Assembly: GCF_003202205.1 (NCBI RefSeq)
Contig: NZ_PDOG01000012.1
Location: forward strand, 983-44,983
Origin: Halomonas sp. LBP4
GTDB lineage: Bacteria > Pseudomonadota > Gammaproteobacteria > Pseudomonadales > Halomonadaceae
Length of the DNA: 44,001 nt
Reading direction: 5' to 3'
The notes under the pieces were generated by a model. That model saw only the letters and a program-made list of their open reading frames with translations, did not search any database and was not told the origin of the DNA. Made by a program: the position numbers and the translations under genes. Positions 43,830 to 44,001 of this stretch are shown one piece after another (within the stretch, counting starts at the first letter, position 1; the number at the start of each line of letters is the position of its first letter).

Positions 43830-44001
43830 CCTTTTTTGGGTAACCATTTCGGCGAGGCAATGCGCCTCCCTGTAATTGACGCTGATAGGCGCGTTTCCGG
43901 TAGCTTTCTCCGCTCAGCTCCAGCAGCGTGGCGTGGTGCACCAGCCGGTCGATGGCGGCCACCGCCATCATGCTGTCGGGGAAGATGCTGTCCCAGGCGC
44001 T
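43830..44001 (-). pseudogene. istB: C-terminal end of an IS21-type istB, truncated by the IS
   Basis: From the window edge, SAWDSIFPDSMMAVAAIDRL followed by VHHATLLELSGESYRKRAYQ matches the end of IstB, the DnaA/DnaC-like AAA helper ATPase of IS21 elements. The insertion sequence begins a few residues past the normal end and supplies the continued frame. The ATPase motifs lie outside the window. Confidence 0.75.

Overview
This window looks like part of a large plasmid, or a chromid-like accessory replicon, from a high-GC gammaproteobacterium. The gene styles suggest a Halomonas-like marine or halophilic host. That assignment comes from base composition and protein style alone, because no rRNA or tRNA is present to anchor it. 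No housekeeping metabolism is seen. Almost every recognisable gene is for replication initiation, recombination, DNA repair, DNA modification or mobility.

Layout. 1-1620: a damaged OmpA-like outer-membrane barrel gene (minus) and an HU-type DNA-binding gene (plus) that lacks an ATG/GTG/TTG start. 1621-2846: an intact IS5-family element flanked by CTAG. 2889-4409: a first replicon, made of four ~22-bp iterons, a DnaA-like box and a minus-strand gene of the plasmid RepA family. 4560-8627: ssb, an unknown gene, a UvrD-like SF1 helicase and two small basic or zinc-ribbon genes. 8659-10762: a 2.1-kb array of 38 same-orientation 18-bp motifs, strikingly phased, with a DnaA box and one tiny membrane-protein ORF in its only large gap. 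10830-12005: a winged-helix replication initiator fed by that array. 12215-21159: a plus-strand run with an XPF-like ERCC4/HhH nuclease (frameshifted), an unknown gene, NAD-dependent ligase, an adenine methyltransferase, recA and a PIN-PhoH ATPase, with small unknown genes between them.

30547-21277 (minus): a complete translationally coupled recC-recB-recD operon. 30680-31330: a divergent SRAP (YedK/HMCES-like) abasic-site protein. 31357-33695: a lower-GC tail of small genes, several phage-like, joined by a recurring TGATCGAGGAAAAG linker. 33798-40907: small membrane and unknown genes, a ParB-type HTH protein, two DUF4942-like proteins (the second fused to an adenine methyltransferase), unknown genes and a CoiA-like nuclease. 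40923-44001: decayed umuC, an integrase N-terminus cut by an insertion sequence, and the tail of an istB gene.

How the parts fit. RecBCD, RecA, SSB, ligase, a UvrD-like helicase, an XPF-like nuclease, a CoiA-like nuclease and an SRAP protein together form a nearly self-sufficient plasmid-borne kit for processing and rejoining broken DNA. Three separate loci carry direct or inverted copies of a TACCGTA octamer next to gene starts, which suggests one shared plasmid regulator. The main candidates for something undescribed are this repair kit, the phased repeat array and the octamer regulon.
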